DNA of 64,000 nucleotides from positions 4,030,001 to 4,094,000 of the forward strand of contig NZ_CP072600.1 of assembly GCF_019891175.1 (NCBI RefSeq). The letters are read 5' to 3'. Source of the DNA: Leptothermofonsia sichuanensis E412 (GTDB taxonomy: Bacteria > Cyanobacteriota > Cyanobacteriia > Leptolyngbyales > Leptolyngbyaceae). A model generated the notes under the pieces. The model was not told the origin of the DNA, ran no database searches, and was given only the letters and a program-made list of their open reading frames with translations. A program made the position numbers and the translations under genes. Shown in pieces: positions 25,561-33,664 of this stretch. Position 1 is the stretch's first letter. Every line of letters begins with the position of its first letter.

Positions 25561-26787
25561 CTAATGACCCAGTGAACTTACCAGGGTTTGACCCATATGG
25601 CGAAGAGTTCGCTGAAAAACTCCATTGAAAGGACGCTCTCCAGCCAGCAGTTGGGCGGCAGCACGGGTTGCTTTCGGATGTTTCACCCCGTAGCGATAGC
25701 AAAACTGGGGAAACCGATAAAAAACCTGTGCCAGTCTGCGAGCCGCATCAAAGCTGCTGGCAAATTCAGCATGAATGCGATCGCTATACCCCAAAACCGT
25801 ACCTTCGATCACACATTCAGCAGCAATGATGCCACTTTTGACGGCGTGTAAGATTCCATCGCCAAAGAAGGGGTTAATCAACCCAGCCGCATCACCAGCT
25901 AACAGGATTCGCCCATCGGAAGTATGAAGCAGTTCTCGCCCATTCCACACAGGTAAGGGATGGGCACGAAATCGTAGAGCGTCCAGATCATAATCCAATT
26001 GAAAGGAATCCAGATAGCCAACGATTGCCTGGCGAATCTGTTCCCGAACCCTGCTATCGCCCCGGACATCCCCCCCTCTGGTATGAAATACCCCTGCTCC
26101 TATATTCAAGTGTTCAGCCTTAGGAAAAATCCAGGCATACCCCCAGGGAACCGCCCCATACTCAAGATGAGCAACATCAGGTCGCAGATCAGGATGGCGA
26201 TCAGTCCAGTCATAGGGAAATTCCACTTCCATACCGAGTGCGATCGCTCGACTTCGGCGTAAGCCCGCTGCCCTGGCAGAGATTCCGTTAGCCCCATCTG
26301 CACCAATCATATGGCGGGCGAAAGCTTGAAATTCAACCCTGTTACTCTTGTCAGCAGAAGCTGTTACCTGGGCGCAAACCTTAATCCGATCGCCCTCAAT
26401 CGAAACAGATCGCACTGTGAAACCATCTACCAGTTCAGCACCTGCGCGCACAGCAGAGTGTACCAGGGCATTGTCAAAGATCGGGCGCTGCACCATCCAG
26501 ATTGAGAGCTTTTGGTCTGTAGCCTGGGGATTGATGGGAGCAAGATAAGGATCATCGAAGTTCCAGGTGTGGCGGATGTAGAGCACATTGGATTCCAGAA
26601 ACGCCTCTGGTGCCAGATCCAGAAGGAAATCCTGGATGACCATCGGCATACCGCCACCACAGGTCTTATGTCGGGGAAGGGAACACTTTTCGACTAATGC
26701 CACCTTTAGCCCTGCTCTGGCTGCGATCGCGGCAGCCGTCGCACCTGCCGGTCCAGCACCACAAACAATCAAGTCGTAAATTTTCAC
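25561..26787 (-). CDS. Geranylgeranyl reductase family FAD-dependent oxidoreductase
   Basis: 408 residues. The N-terminal FAD-binding motif is LIVCGAGPAGATAAAIAARAG, followed by LPRHKTCGGGMP, the substrate-near loop seen in geranylgeranyl reductase (ChlP) relatives. GRILLAGDAAGLINPFFGDGI near 300 is the second FAD motif, with the G(E/D)GI variant. It is too divergent to be called ChlP itself; cyanobacteria often have two or three such paralogues. The substrate is unknown; isoprenoid or lipid double-bond reduction is the family theme. There is no membrane segment. It is monocistronic, with a 222-base gap upstream in which I see nothing. Confidence 0.82.
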   Translation of the reverse strand: MKIYDLIVCGAGPAGATAAAIAARAGLKVALVEKCSLPRHKTCGGGMPMVIQDFLLDLAPEAFLESNVLYIRHTWNFDDPYLAPINPQATDQKLSIWMVQRPIFDNALVHSAVRAGAELVDGFTVRSVSIEGDRIKVCAQVTASADKSNRVEFQAFARHMIGADGANGISARAAGLRRSRAIALGMEVEFPYDWTDRHPDLRPDVAHLEYGAVPWGYAWIFPKAEHLNIGAGVFHTRGGDVRGDSRVREQIRQAIVGYLDSFQLDYDLDALRFRAHPLPVWNGRELLHTSDGRILLAGDAAGLINPFFGDGILHAVKSGIIAAECVIEGTVLGYSDRIHAEFASSFDAARRLAQVFYRFPQFCYRYGVKHPKATRAAAQLLAGERPFNGVFQRTLRHMGQTLVSSLGH

Positions 26788-27009
26788 CAGTTCCTACTCC
26801 AAACCTTTCTGCGATAGCCCTGGCAGAGCCACTTCTATTTCCTATACCGGCTCAATGCTCTCACAATAGTTGCCTGGTGGAGCAGAACAGTTTTACCAGG
26901 GGCGGAAAGGTGAAGAGGTTTAGTGAATAACGCCAAATCTCCTGGCCATGCAGGCAATAGTCCTGCATCAAACAAAATGATGGTTTTCTCTTACCGCCTA
27001 CCACGATGC

Positions 27010-27207
27010 TTAAGCTAGCAATCCTAAGCGCTTACCATTGTCCCGTGCAACCCGAATCATGTTCTGGCGCTGGTTGCGATCAATACCAAAGCGTTCACAG
27101 AAGTTGGTGATGACTTTGGAATGTAGCGCGATCGCCTGACCCCGCAGACGAACAAACTTAGCATCTCCCATCAAGCGGCGAACGACAATCACAATCGGTG
27201 CAAACAT
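27010..27207 (-). CDS. Small conserved cyanobacterial protein downstream of psb34
   Basis: 65 residues, highly basic (MFAPIVIVVRRLMGDAKFVR, then RGQAIALHSKVITNFCERFG and DNGKRLGLLA). I recognise the pattern as a short protein widespread in cyanobacteria but cannot give it an established name or role. There is one cysteine and a hydrophobic N-terminal strand, but no full membrane helix. The ribosome binding site GGAGATTTG lies just before the ATG at 27207. It follows psb34 on the same strand after about 150 bases, so cotranscription and a thylakoid-related role are possible but unproven. Confidence 0.75.
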   Translation of the reverse strand: MFAPIVIVVRRLMGDAKFVRLRGQAIALHSKVITNFCERFGIDRNQRQNMIRVARDNGKRLGLLA

Positions 27208-27358
27208 ATCAAATCTCCTATCAGTGGTGAAGGCGGTTTCAGTCTGAAAAGCGAACCTGTGGAGCAGGGGAGGAAGTCAAGCTATCAGCTATTGAAGGGC
27301 TGGCACCTGTTATGGTGGGTTGCCGCAGATAGCCAATGGCTGATAGCTGAATTCCTGT

Positions 27359-27523
27359 TTAAGCCGCAAAAGCAGTCAGAATCAGAGCGGTTACAAACAA
27401 AGTTGCAATTGCACCCTGGAAAGCATACTGGCGCTGTTGCTCTGGGGAGGGATATTCAGCGTAGTAAACAGCGGGTTCAACCGCGTAGTTGTTCAGCAGT
27501 CCTTCTTCATTAACGGTACGCAT
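27359..27523 (-). CDS. psb34: Photosystem II assembly factor Psb34
   Basis: 54 residues with one C-terminal membrane helix (YAFQGAIATLFVTALILTAF). The N-terminus RTVNEEGLLNNYAVEPAVYYAEYPSPEQQRQ matches the Psb34 family (HLIP-like). These proteins bind the RC47 assembly intermediate near CP47, where they compete with high-light-inducible proteins. The start at 27523 is chosen because AAGGAGA stands seven bases before it; the in-frame reading eight codons longer lacks this. It is transcribed towards the small gene at 27010-27207. The family link is from recognition of the conserved PxxYYAEYPSPEQQ stretch. Confidence 0.88.
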   Translation of the reverse strand: MRTVNEEGLLNNYAVEPAVYYAEYPSPEQQRQYAFQGAIATLFVTALILTAFAA

Positions 27524-27913
27524 CAGGTTTCTCCTTGAGAATTTCATCTGTTTCCTTATGTAAATAAATGTAAACTAAATTGTTACAAATTGTCAACATA
27601 TATTGCTAAAAAAAGTTGTTAATGGTAGCGATTGGCTTGGCTTATTCTTGTCTGCCCGCTGTTCCCAGCAAAAACCTGGTATGGCGATCGCCATCCAGGT
27701 CAGGACAAATTAGAAAGCTCAAAGCCTGTTTCTGTTATTCTTCCTCCCCTCTACCTCGTCCCCTGTTCCCTGTTACCTGCTATAAAATCCCTACCTTCTT
27801 CAAGGTCTGACCGAATTCAGTAGAGGTACGATCTTTCTATTGGAAGGTGTGGTACAGGTAGAGCCTCTTCCTCCTGGTGGGCATTCCCTTACTGGATGGA
27901 GCCGAACAAATAG
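27524..27913. repeat. Divergent gap with family c repeat
   Basis: 390 bases between psb34 and the permease. 27680-27785 is a family c copy (GGCGATCGCCATCCAGGTCA, AGGACAAATTAG, ending CCTGCTATAAAA). The psb34-proximal part (27550-27620) is AT-rich and should hold its promoter; I cannot place the boxes reliably. Confidence 0.55.
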
Positions 27914-28537
27914 ATGAGCCAGTTCTTTCTGATTCGCTATGGTTCTGAGATTGTGCAGCGCACAGGAGAACATTTGCTGCTGGTAGCGGTTGCGATCGCG
28001 ATCGCCATCCTGATCAGCGTTCCACTCGGCATTTTGATTACGCGAAATACCCTGCTACGCCAGCCAATCCTGGCAGTCGCCAATATCTTGCAAACGATTC
28101 CCAGTCTGGCTTTATTTGGTTTGCTGATTCCCCTGGTCGGGATTGGTCCGCTGCCTGCCATCATTGCCCTGACGCTTTACTCTTTTCTCCCCATCATTCG
28201 CAACACCTATGTGGGCATCACCAGTATTGACCCTGCCGTCAAGGAGGCGGGGCGGGGCATGGGCATGACTGACTGGCAACTGTTGTCCCAGGTCGAAATT
28301 CCTCTGGCAATGAGCGTTATTCTGGCAGGGGTAAGAGTTGCCGCCGTGATTGCAATTGGCATTGCCACGATCGCTGCTGCTATTGGTGCAGGCGGATTGG
28401 GGGTTTTTATCTTTCGCGGTATTTCTGTTGTCAATAACCAGTTGATTCTGGCAGGAGCCGTTCCAGCCGCGGCGATCGCCCTCCTGGCTGACTATGGCAT
28501 CGGCTGGTTAGAAAGACGGTTTGCAATCAAGCACTAA
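27914..28537 (+). CDS. ABC transporter permease, osmoprotectant (glycine betaine/choline) type
   Basis: 207 residues, OpuBB/ProW-like inner-membrane subunit. About six hydrophobic helices are seen, and the cytoplasmic EAA loop EAGRGMGMTDWQLLSQVEIP that contacts the ATPase. LQTIPSLALFGLLIPLVGIGPLPAIIALTLYSFLPI is typical of the OpuC/YehW group. No ATPase or binding-protein gene is adjacent, so partners must be encoded elsewhere, or this is an orphan. The start at 27914 (MSQFFLIRYGSEI) is the first plausible one. A hairpin with a T run lies about 200 bases downstream. Confidence 0.85.
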   Translation: MSQFFLIRYGSEIVQRTGEHLLLVAVAIAIAILISVPLGILITRNTLLRQPILAVANILQTIPSLALFGLLIPLVGIGPLPAIIALTLYSFLPIIRNTYVGITSIDPAVKEAGRGMGMTDWQLLSQVEIPLAMSVILAGVRVAAVIAIGIATIAAAIGAGGLGVFIFRGISVVNNQLILAGAVPAAAIALLADYGIGWLERRFAIKH

Positions 28538-28596
28538 TGTTTTGTTGAATTTCTCACAAGCAATCTGATTTCCTGGAATCCTGAATCGATGTTCCA

Positions 28597-28711
28597 GTAC
28601 AGGCTACCGAAAATAACCCGCCAGCTTTGGTTTAAATCACAAAGACACCAGGTGCGCTAAGAAACTTCGTGTCCTTTGTGCCTTTGTGGTAAAAGAACTG
28701 CTGCTGCCATG
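28597..28711 (+). repeat. Dispersed repeat family b, copy 3
   Basis: ACCGAAAATAACCCGCCAGC, CACAAAGACACC, GTGCGCTAAGAAACTTCG, GTGCCTTTGTGG. The inner target is uninterrupted (compare 59924-60101). It is preceded by part of a family g copy (28545-28600). Confidence 0.75.
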
Positions 28712-28742
28712 CATGTGCCATGCATGATAGCCCCCAAAGCAA

Positions 28743-28785
28743 GACGGACAGCAACAAGCCCCCCGCTGCTGTCCGTCCTGTTTTT
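28743..28785 (+). terminator. Rho-independent terminator-like hairpin
   Basis: GACGGACAGCA (28743-28753) and TGCTGTCCGTC (28767-28777), a perfect 11-bp stem, followed three bases later by TTTTT. It is downstream of the permease gene in a 718-base gap. The rest of that gap holds a GGATGA-type short tandem run (28893-28940), a family d element (28984-29055) and a family c copy (29133-29226). Confidence 0.65.
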
Positions 28786-28983
28786 CTCATGGAGTGGGCA
28801 TTACCAACCCAACTGAATCCAAGGTAACTTTTGTTATCGGAGATTGGGTGAATTCCCTGTAAAGACACGGTAAGAAAAGTATGAGTTTTGGGAGGCAGAA
28901 GGATGAGGGATGAAGGATGAGGGATAAAGGATGAAAGATAAGCTACAGCGAGTGTCTGATTGTCAATACTTAAACAGAACCAC

Positions 28984-29055
28984 TAAAAGCCTATCCGAAA
29001 AGCCCAGACGGACAAAGCCCAAACTCAGACCTAGGAAGTTTTCGGGCAGGCTTTA
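28984..29055. mobile_element. Miniature element family d, copy 2
   Basis: TA-flanked (28984-28985 and 29054-29055). Ends are AAAGCCTATCCGAAAAGCCC and TTTTCGGGCAGGCTT; the interior has GACAAAGCCCAAACTCAGAC. Confidence 0.85.
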
Positions 29056-29255
29056 AGACCCATTGGCGCAGCCTGCCCAGAGAGCATTGAGCATCGGGAA
29101 CTTGCTTCCTGTCCTTTGTGCCCTTGTGATTATAACAGTAGCCTTCCAGGTCAGGACAACTTAGAGTGCTTAACCTCTGACGCATCATCCTTCCGTCCCT
29201 GTCCCCTGTCCTCCCCCTTGCTATAGCCTTCAGGCTTTTCTTTCTTCCTACCCAC

Positions 29256-30278
29256 CTACCCATGTCTCTTCTGGTGCCAGTTCCAGGCGTGGGTCAGGAT
29301 CACATTCAGATCTGCGTATTGAGGGTTCCAACCCAGGACGGTGCGGGCCAGATCGCTGCTGCCTACCAGGGCTGGCGGATCACCAGGACGGCGATCGCAC
29401 TCCACAGCCAGAATTTCCCTGCCTGTAACCTGGCGTGCAGTCTCAATTACTTCTCTGACTGAAAAGCCATTACCGTTGCCCAGGTTAAATGCAGCAGTTT
29501 CCCCACCTTTAAGCAGATAGTCCAGTCCCAAAACATGGGCCTGAGCCAGGTCGGCGACATGGATATAATCCCGAATACAGGTGCCGTCCGGGGTGGGGTA
29601 GTCGGTACCAAAGATAGAGACTGACTGGCGCTGCCCCAATGCCGTTAGCAATACCAGTGGAATCAGATGGGTTTCAGGATTATGGTCTTCGCCCAAACGT
29701 CCTTCTGGGTCAGCCCCAGCCGCGTTGAAGTAGCGGAAGCATACCGATTTGAAATCGTAAGCCTGATGAAAGTCTTGCAGCACCCGCTCAACCATCAGCT
29801 TGGTTGCACCGTAGGGATTGATGGGATTTTGGGGATGGTTTTCGGGGATAGGGACCTCCTGGGGAACGCCGTAGGTGGCACAGGTTGAGGAAAATACAAA
29901 GGTTTTAATCGATGCGGCCAGCATCGCTTCCAACAGGGTCAGGGTGCCCACAAAGTTATTGTGATAGTACTTTGCCGGGTCAGTAACGGACTCTCCTACA
30001 TAGGCGAAGGCGGCAAAATGCATGACAGCAGCAATTTCACGACTGGCAAATAACTGATCCAGGAGGGTGCGATCGCAGGTGTCTCCTACCACCAGTTCCA
30101 CTTTCAATACCGCTTCGGCAATATCCCGGTGACCATAAACCAGATTATCCAGAATCACAACCTCGTACCCGGCCTGTTTCAACGCCAGCACAGCATGGGA
30201 TCCGATATAACCTGCGCCCCCGGTGACTAAAACAGTTGGCTTATTTGATGACACGTCTACACCTTCCCCGAATGACAT
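29256..30278 (-). CDS. galE: UDP-glucose 4-epimerase
   Basis: 340 residues, extended SDR. It interconverts UDP-glucose and UDP-galactose for polysaccharide and galactolipid supply. VLVTGGAGYIGSHAVLALKQ binds NAD; catalysis uses Ser/Tyr/Lys in VFSSTCATYGVP and NPYGATKLMVE. FRYFNAAGADPEGRLGEDHN and DGTCIRDYIHVADLA are GalE signatures. The first ~14 residues before PTVLVTGG may be an over-extension; a later start is possible. It is a single gene, convergent with nothing, and its 365-base upstream gap is described separately. Confidence 0.94.
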   Translation of the reverse strand: MSFGEGVDVSSNKPTVLVTGGAGYIGSHAVLALKQAGYEVVILDNLVYGHRDIAEAVLKVELVVGDTCDRTLLDQLFASREIAAVMHFAAFAYVGESVTDPAKYYHNNFVGTLTLLEAMLAASIKTFVFSSTCATYGVPQEVPIPENHPQNPINPYGATKLMVERVLQDFHQAYDFKSVCFRYFNAAGADPEGRLGEDHNPETHLIPLVLLTALGQRQSVSIFGTDYPTPDGTCIRDYIHVADLAQAHVLGLDYLLKGGETAAFNLGNGNGFSVREVIETARQVTGREILAVECDRRPGDPPALVGSSDLARTVLGWNPQYADLNVILTHAWNWHQKRHG

Positions 30279-30643
30279 GAAGTATGGGAGTTTCAGATAG
30301 CAATTTCTCTGGTTCAGTCTAACCAGGCGGTCGAAGGAGTGTAAAACACTTGACTAACTCTTGACTAACTTCACACAAAGATTAAACGGATTGATTGAGT
30401 ATTTATGAAGAACTGGTATCACCTGTTCGGGGTGGACTTGAGCAAAGTCGCCAATGCGAGGGGCACAGGAGTGTAAAGAGCTGTACCCGGTCGGGGAGAA
30501 TGTTGACTGCTAAAACTCCTTCTAAAGTAAAAAGCCAAAGCAGAACGGGAATTTCCTTTTGTCTGCTTGAATAGACAATGAACAGCTTATAGCTCTTATC
30601 TCACTCAATTCAGAAACGCTATAGATTATGGACAGTTCAGAGC
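30279..30643. other. Gap between galE and cutA
   Basis: The segment ACTTGACTAACTCTTGACTAACT (two overlapping CTTGACTAACT units, 30348-30370) could supply -35 elements for galE on either strand. A weak AAGCAGA...TCTGCTT hairpin is at 30538-30568. 30588-30624 is a deleted family e element. No gene is seen. Confidence 0.45.
30588..30624. mobile_element. Miniature element family e, copy 3, internally deleted
   Basis: TATAGCTCTTATCTC, then CACTCAATTCAGAAACGCTATA: both ends of family e with the hairpin core missing (37 bases instead of about 95). Confidence 0.7.
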
Positions 30644-30997
30644 ATGGACAGCTTAACAGATAGTCGGTACGGAGTAGTACTGGTTACGGCTCCTTCCAAA
30701 GATGAGGCGGGGGCGATCGCCCAGACCTTGATTCAGGCACGTCTGGCTGCCTGTGTCAGCCTTTTCCCCATCCACTCCCTCTATACCTGGCAGGGCAAAC
30801 TGCATCAAGAGGATGAATGGCAGTTATTGATCAAGTGTGACCTGGCAAAGTTTCAGGCGTTAGAAACAAAGGTGCGGCAGGTTCATTCCTACGAGGTGCC
30901 AGAGATCATTGCTTTACCTGTCATCGCTGGCTCCCAACCTTACCTGAACTGGCTCGCAGCCCAGGTTGAGAATGCTCCAGAGGTAGAGCCTGGCTGA
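30644..30997 (+). CDS. cutA: Divalent cation tolerance protein CutA
   Basis: 117 residues, small trimeric ferredoxin-like protein. The core YGVVLVTAPSKDEAGAIAQT, ARLAACVSLFPIHSLYTWQG, EWQLLIKCDLAKFQALE and HSYEVPEIIALPVIAGSQPYLNWL is diagnostic of CutA1. It was linked genetically to copper tolerance in E. coli, but the cellular role remains debated. The start at 30644 is followed by a variable N-terminus; M1 is acceptable. The stop is immediately followed by a family a repeat. Confidence 0.94.
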   Translation: MDSLTDSRYGVVLVTAPSKDEAGAIAQTLIQARLAACVSLFPIHSLYTWQGKLHQEDEWQLLIKCDLAKFQALETKVRQVHSYEVPEIIALPVIAGSQPYLNWLAAQVENAPEVEPG

Positions 30998-31000
30998 TTC

Positions 31001-31080
31001 GGTGGTACTGAATAGCAGTATGAATTGGAACGAAGTTTCAATTCATACAACCCTCAATTCATACCCGAAATCAGCAACGT
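31001..31080 (+). repeat. Dispersed repeat family a, copy A (most complete)
   Basis: GGTGGTACTGAATAGC, GTATGAATTGGAAC, three-base loop, GTTTCAATTCATAC, AACC, CTCAATTCATACCC, GAAATCAGCAACG. The first arm can pair with either downstream arm (13 of 14 with the first, ten with the second). It starts three bases after the cutA stop. Confidence 0.85.
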
Positions 31081-31219
31081 CGCTGATTCTGAGTATGGAC
31101 ACAGGGACACTGGTCTTCTGCTTGCCCCCGAATAGTTCTTTGAGTTCCAGGATAATTGCTTGCAAGAAAAGGGTAATGAAGGCAGAATGGGCAAAAGTTA
31201 GGGGATAGTAGGGATCAAC

Positions 31220-31372
31220 ATGCTGAAGCCAGAAGATTTATCTCGTCTGAAAGCACTGATGGCTGAAGAACAAAAATATATGGAAGATGGCGACACAGAA
31301 GCCGTTGAACGAGTAAAAGTGAAAATTGAAGCGCTGAAACAGGCTTGGCGAGAAAGAGAGAAAGTAGATTAA
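31220..31372 (+). CDS. Small acidic/basic helical protein upstream of HU
   Basis: 50 residues from ATG 31220: MLKPEDLSRLKALMAEEQKY, then MEDGDTEAVERVKVKIEALK and QAWREREKVD. It is predicted to be entirely alpha-helical with a heptad-like distribution of Leu/Ile/Met/Val, so a short coiled coil is likely. Codon use resembles the neighbouring genes and the frame is clean to TAA. It ends about 100 bases before the HU gene on the same strand. I do not recognise a named family. Confidence 0.6.
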   Translation: MLKPEDLSRLKALMAEEQKYMEDGDTEAVERVKVKIEALKQAWREREKVD

Positions 31373-31469
31373 TGCAAGTGGCGTAACAACAGCAGGTTTT
31401 TGCTGTAGAACACTTGAACTAGTCCGCCCTCTGAAATATAATCACATTCGACTTACGTGAGGCTTTGAG

Positions 31470-31754
31470 ATGAATAAAGGTGAATTGGTTGACAAAATTG
31501 CTGAAAATGCGAACGTCACCAAGAAAGAAGCAGATGCTATCCTGACGGCAATGCTGGAAGTGATTCTGGAAACAGTTGCTAAGGGTGAGAAGGTTACCTT
31601 GGTCGGGTTTGGAACATTTGAAGCAAGAGATCGGCAAGCCCGGGAAGGTCGTAATCCTTCTACAGGGGAACCCATCAAAATTCCTGCGACCAGAGTTCCT
31701 GCTTTTAGTGCAGGCAAACAATTCAAAGACCGGGTGGTTAATCTCAATGAATGA
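31470..31754 (+). CDS. hup: DNA-binding protein HU
   Basis: 94 residues, nucleoid-associated dimer that bends DNA. MNKGELVDKIAENANVTKKE, AILTAMLEVILETVAKGEKV, LVGFGTFEARDRQAREGRNP and the PSTGEPIKIPATRVPAFSAG arm are the standard HU sequence, including the intercalating Pro in the RNPxTG loop. The start at 31470 has a TGAGG-like element upstream. A terminator hairpin follows at 31785-31810. Confidence 0.96.
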   Translation: MNKGELVDKIAENANVTKKEADAILTAMLEVILETVAKGEKVTLVGFGTFEARDRQAREGRNPSTGEPIKIPATRVPAFSAGKQFKDRVVNLNE

Positions 31755-31784
31755 CCCCGGTTGGTTGCTGGCCTGAATGTTCGT

Positions 31785-31818
31785 AAAGCAGTCCAGAGTT
31801 GGGCTGCTTTCATAGTTT
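31785..31818 (+). terminator. Terminator of the HU gene
   Basis: AAAGCAGTCCA (31785-31795) and TGGGCTGCTTT (31800-31810) form an 11-bp stem with one G-T pair and a four-base loop, followed by CATAGTTTT. Confidence 0.75.
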
Positions 31819-31882
31819 TGGACTGTCTCAGTCCCTGAAGTGTGCCCCTTGAGTTGTTCAAATCAGCATTCACATCCCAGCG

Positions 31883-32272
31883 GTGCCAGAGTACGATGGG
31901 ATTGACCTCTACGTACAGGATCTCATGGGGCAACGCCGCTGGGGAGACACCCGCACTGATCGGCAATTTATTAGTGCATTCATGAGGTGCATCAATGAGA
32001 TTAAAAGCATCGAAGCTCCTTATCTGTCAAAGCCTCATAACTCCCCAGACTATTGGGCTTTTCTTACCCTTTTAATGATCATGGAGCGGCAGGCTAAATA
32101 CCTTAAATTGGACGATAGAGAGATTCAGACCTTTGCTTCCTATATGCTTACCATTGCCGCCAGTCTACTAATTGAGCAGGAATTTTCCAATGACGAAATT
32201 TTGGAAGCCCTTCAGCTAGATGATGAAAGCCTGATGGCACTCAGACGGCTGGTTAGCAAACACGGGAAATAG
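31883..32272 (+). CDS. Hypothetical helical protein
   Basis: 129 residues, not recognised. It is predicted soluble and helical. A GTG at 31883 (MPEYDGIDLYVQDLM) begins the frame; no nearby ATG gives a better start until M15 (MGQRRWGDTRT). Features visible: WGDTRTDRQFISAFMRCINE, then SPDYWAFLTLLMIMERQAKY and EQEFSNDEILEALQLDDESL. The dense charged/hydrophobic pattern and good codon use support a real gene. It lies between HU and the GntR regulator on the same strand, with gaps of about 130 and 180 bases. Confidence 0.6.
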   Translation: MPEYDGIDLYVQDLMGQRRWGDTRTDRQFISAFMRCINEIKSIEAPYLSKPHNSPDYWAFLTLLMIMERQAKYLKLDDREIQTFASYMLTIAASLLIEQEFSNDEILEALQLDDESLMALRRLVSKHGK

Positions 32273-32452
32273 TAGATTAGAGAGTTTGGTGTCCCTGAAA
32301 CCCTACCCCCTGGACTATACTGACGTTGTTCTATTTGTGAAGTAAGCTTGAGGAAAGTGTGCCAGTTCCCTGATAGACAAAGCATAATGCGTCATAAGGC
32401 AATTATTGAGAATCGCTTGTTCTAGATGAGGGATAACCCGGAGATTCCGGTT

Positions 32453-33436
32453 ATGGTTCAGTTTCATATTCAGGCAGACAGTGATATTCCAGCTTCGACT
32501 CAGCTTTACAACCAGATATTGTTTGCGATCGCTTCCCGACAGTTTCCCCCAGGGCATCGCCTACCCAGTACTCGTCAGTTAGCCATGCAAACCGGGCTAC
32601 ATCGCAACACCATCAGTAAGGTTTACCGTCAGTTAGAAGAAGCAGGCGTCGTTGATGCCCAGGCTGGTTCTGGTATCTATGTCCGTGATCCGATTCAGGA
32701 TGGAGGAGCAAAAGTCAAATCTCCCATCCTGGATCAGCATCCGGAAGCCTATCGGGTTGTTCAGCATAGCCTGGATGAGTTATTGCGCATGGGATGCTCA
32801 CTCAACCAGGCACGGGAGCTATTACTGGCAGAAATTGACTGGCGGTTGCGATGCAGCGCTCAAGTGCTGATTACAGCCCCTACCCATGATATTGGTGCGG
32901 GACAGTGGATGGTGCGCGAGCTAGAACGGGCACTGAATATTCCAGTTCAGCTTGTGCCAATGGAAGAGTTGGGGCAAGTACTGGATCAAACCCGGTCTGG
33001 GACGGTGGTCACCAGCCGCTACTTTATTGCCGATGCGGAGGCGATCGCAGCTCCCAAGTCAGTCCGGGTAATTCCGGTCGATATCTACGATTTTGACGCG
33101 GAGATTAAGTTGATCAGAAAGCTACCCAAAGGAGCCTGTCTGGGGCTGGTCAGCCTTAGCTCTGGGACTGTTGGCGTGGCCGAGGTGATTGTCCATAGCC
33201 TGAGGGGGGATGATTTGCTGGTGATGACCTGCCAGTTGGGGGATACTTACAAATTAAATGCGATCGTGCGCAGCGCTCAAACCATCATCAGTGACCAGGC
33301 AAGTTGTTCTACTGTCAAAGCAGCCATTGCATCTGCCCGGGACGATTTAATTCGCCCGCCGCAACTGATCTGCTGCGAGAATTTCATTGTCAGCAAGTCG
33401 ATTGAACTCCTGAAACGTGAACTGGGCTTAGAGTGA
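32453..33436 (+). CDS. GntR family transcriptional regulator (YtrA-like start, long effector domain)
   Basis: 327 residues from MVQFHIQADSDIPASTQLYN. The N-terminal GntR winged helix (about 10-75) is clear: QLYNQILFAIASRQFPPGHRLPSTRQLAMQTGLHRNTISKVYRQLEEAGVV. The remaining 240 residues include an alpha/beta part with QVLITAPTHDIGAGQWMVRE and VVTSRYFIADAEAIA, which does not look like the FadR, HutC or aminotransferase types. The ligand is unknown. The start at 32453 is chosen because the nine codons before it look non-conserved. It is a single gene; the target cannot be told. Confidence 0.82.
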   Translation: MVQFHIQADSDIPASTQLYNQILFAIASRQFPPGHRLPSTRQLAMQTGLHRNTISKVYRQLEEAGVVDAQAGSGIYVRDPIQDGGAKVKSPILDQHPEAYRVVQHSLDELLRMGCSLNQARELLLAEIDWRLRCSAQVLITAPTHDIGAGQWMVRELERALNIPVQLVPMEELGQVLDQTRSGTVVTSRYFIADAEAIAAPKSVRVIPVDIYDFDAEIKLIRKLPKGACLGLVSLSSGTVGVAEVIVHSLRGDDLLVMTCQLGDTYKLNAIVRSAQTIISDQASCSTVKAAIASARDDLIRPPQLICCENFIVSKSIELLKRELGLE

Positions 33437-33664
33437 GTCAAAGGGATTGACCGGCAACTGTCATGAGTAAAAGGAATGGGTCGCCCATTAAGGCGCAGGC
33501 GACTCCAGATCCCGGCTCCCTTAGGAGGGTTATCGCTCTAAATCAGAAAGGCGGTACAGAAAACTCTGCACCACCTGTTTGCCGGAAGAGGAATGGTGTC
33601 ACCTCACTCCTATTAAAAAAAACCGGAAATCCCAGGAAATCCCAGCATCTGAGGGTTTCTGACC

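Noticed and set aside
28632..28868. 78-codon minus-strand frame
   Set aside because: It runs across a family b repeat and a terminator hairpin; no independent support.
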